A stretch of 35,013 nucleotides of DNA from Treponema sp. (GTDB lineage: Bacteria; Spirochaetota; Spirochaetia; Treponematales; Breznakiellaceae). Within the stretch, counting starts at the first letter, position 1; each line of letters opens with the position of its first letter. The stretch spans positions 1-35,013 of the forward strand of contig JAITHL010000082.1 of the NCBI GenBank assembly GCA_031279975.1, in the 5' to 3' direction. The notes under the pieces are model-generated. The model searched no databases. It had not been told where the DNA came from and worked only from the letters and a program-made list of their open reading frames with translations. The position numbers were made by a program, and so were the translations under genes. This document shows positions 34,878-35,013 of this stretch, one piece after another.

Positions 34878-35013
34878 GGGGCCGAATTGCCTAAAAAGTT
34901 TTCTAGCCGAAAATGGGTTAATGACTAATAACCAAAACCTAGCCGAAATCAAACCGCCTCCGCTTCCATGGCGGGCTCGCGGCAACCGTCTTCAGTGTAA
35001 ACTTTCTCGCGGT

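Overview
This window is dominated by a spirochaete-type flagellar/motility operon on the + strand (about 1.3-23.3 kb): flbB-like, fliK, flgD, flgE, flbD, motA, motB, fliL, fliM, fliY/fliN, fliO, fliP, fliQ, fliR, flhB, flhA, flhF, flhG, a membrane protein, fliA (sigma-28), a Jag_N+DUF342 (FapA-like) protein and two small or membrane proteins. It is flanked by a metallophosphoesterase on the left. On the right come tRNA-Phe(GAA), an alpha-2-macroglobulin/PbpC pair, an unusual 'two RNAP alpha-CTDs + sigma region-4 HTH' protein, and a minus-strand TPR protein fused to a leucyl/phenylalanyl-tRNA-protein transferase-like (Aat) domain. Gene order and GC-rich composition fit a Treponema, plausibly a termite-gut type; this is inference, no search was run. 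The points most worth a second look are: (1) a degenerate 38-bp tandem array that begins inside the 3' end of tRNA-Phe; (2) perfect short-loop hairpins, often in tandem (5-6 in a row after pbpC, 3 after flhG), in most of the longer intergenic gaps of the operon, some sharing sequence words; (3) the TPR-Aat fusion; (4) the alphaCTD-alphaCTD-sigma4 protein with its own near-consensus promoter; (5) a 25-bp tandem duplication at the fliA start that makes a 13-codon overlapping leader ORF; (6) homopolymer tracts G9 and A10 near the 5' ends of two operon genes.
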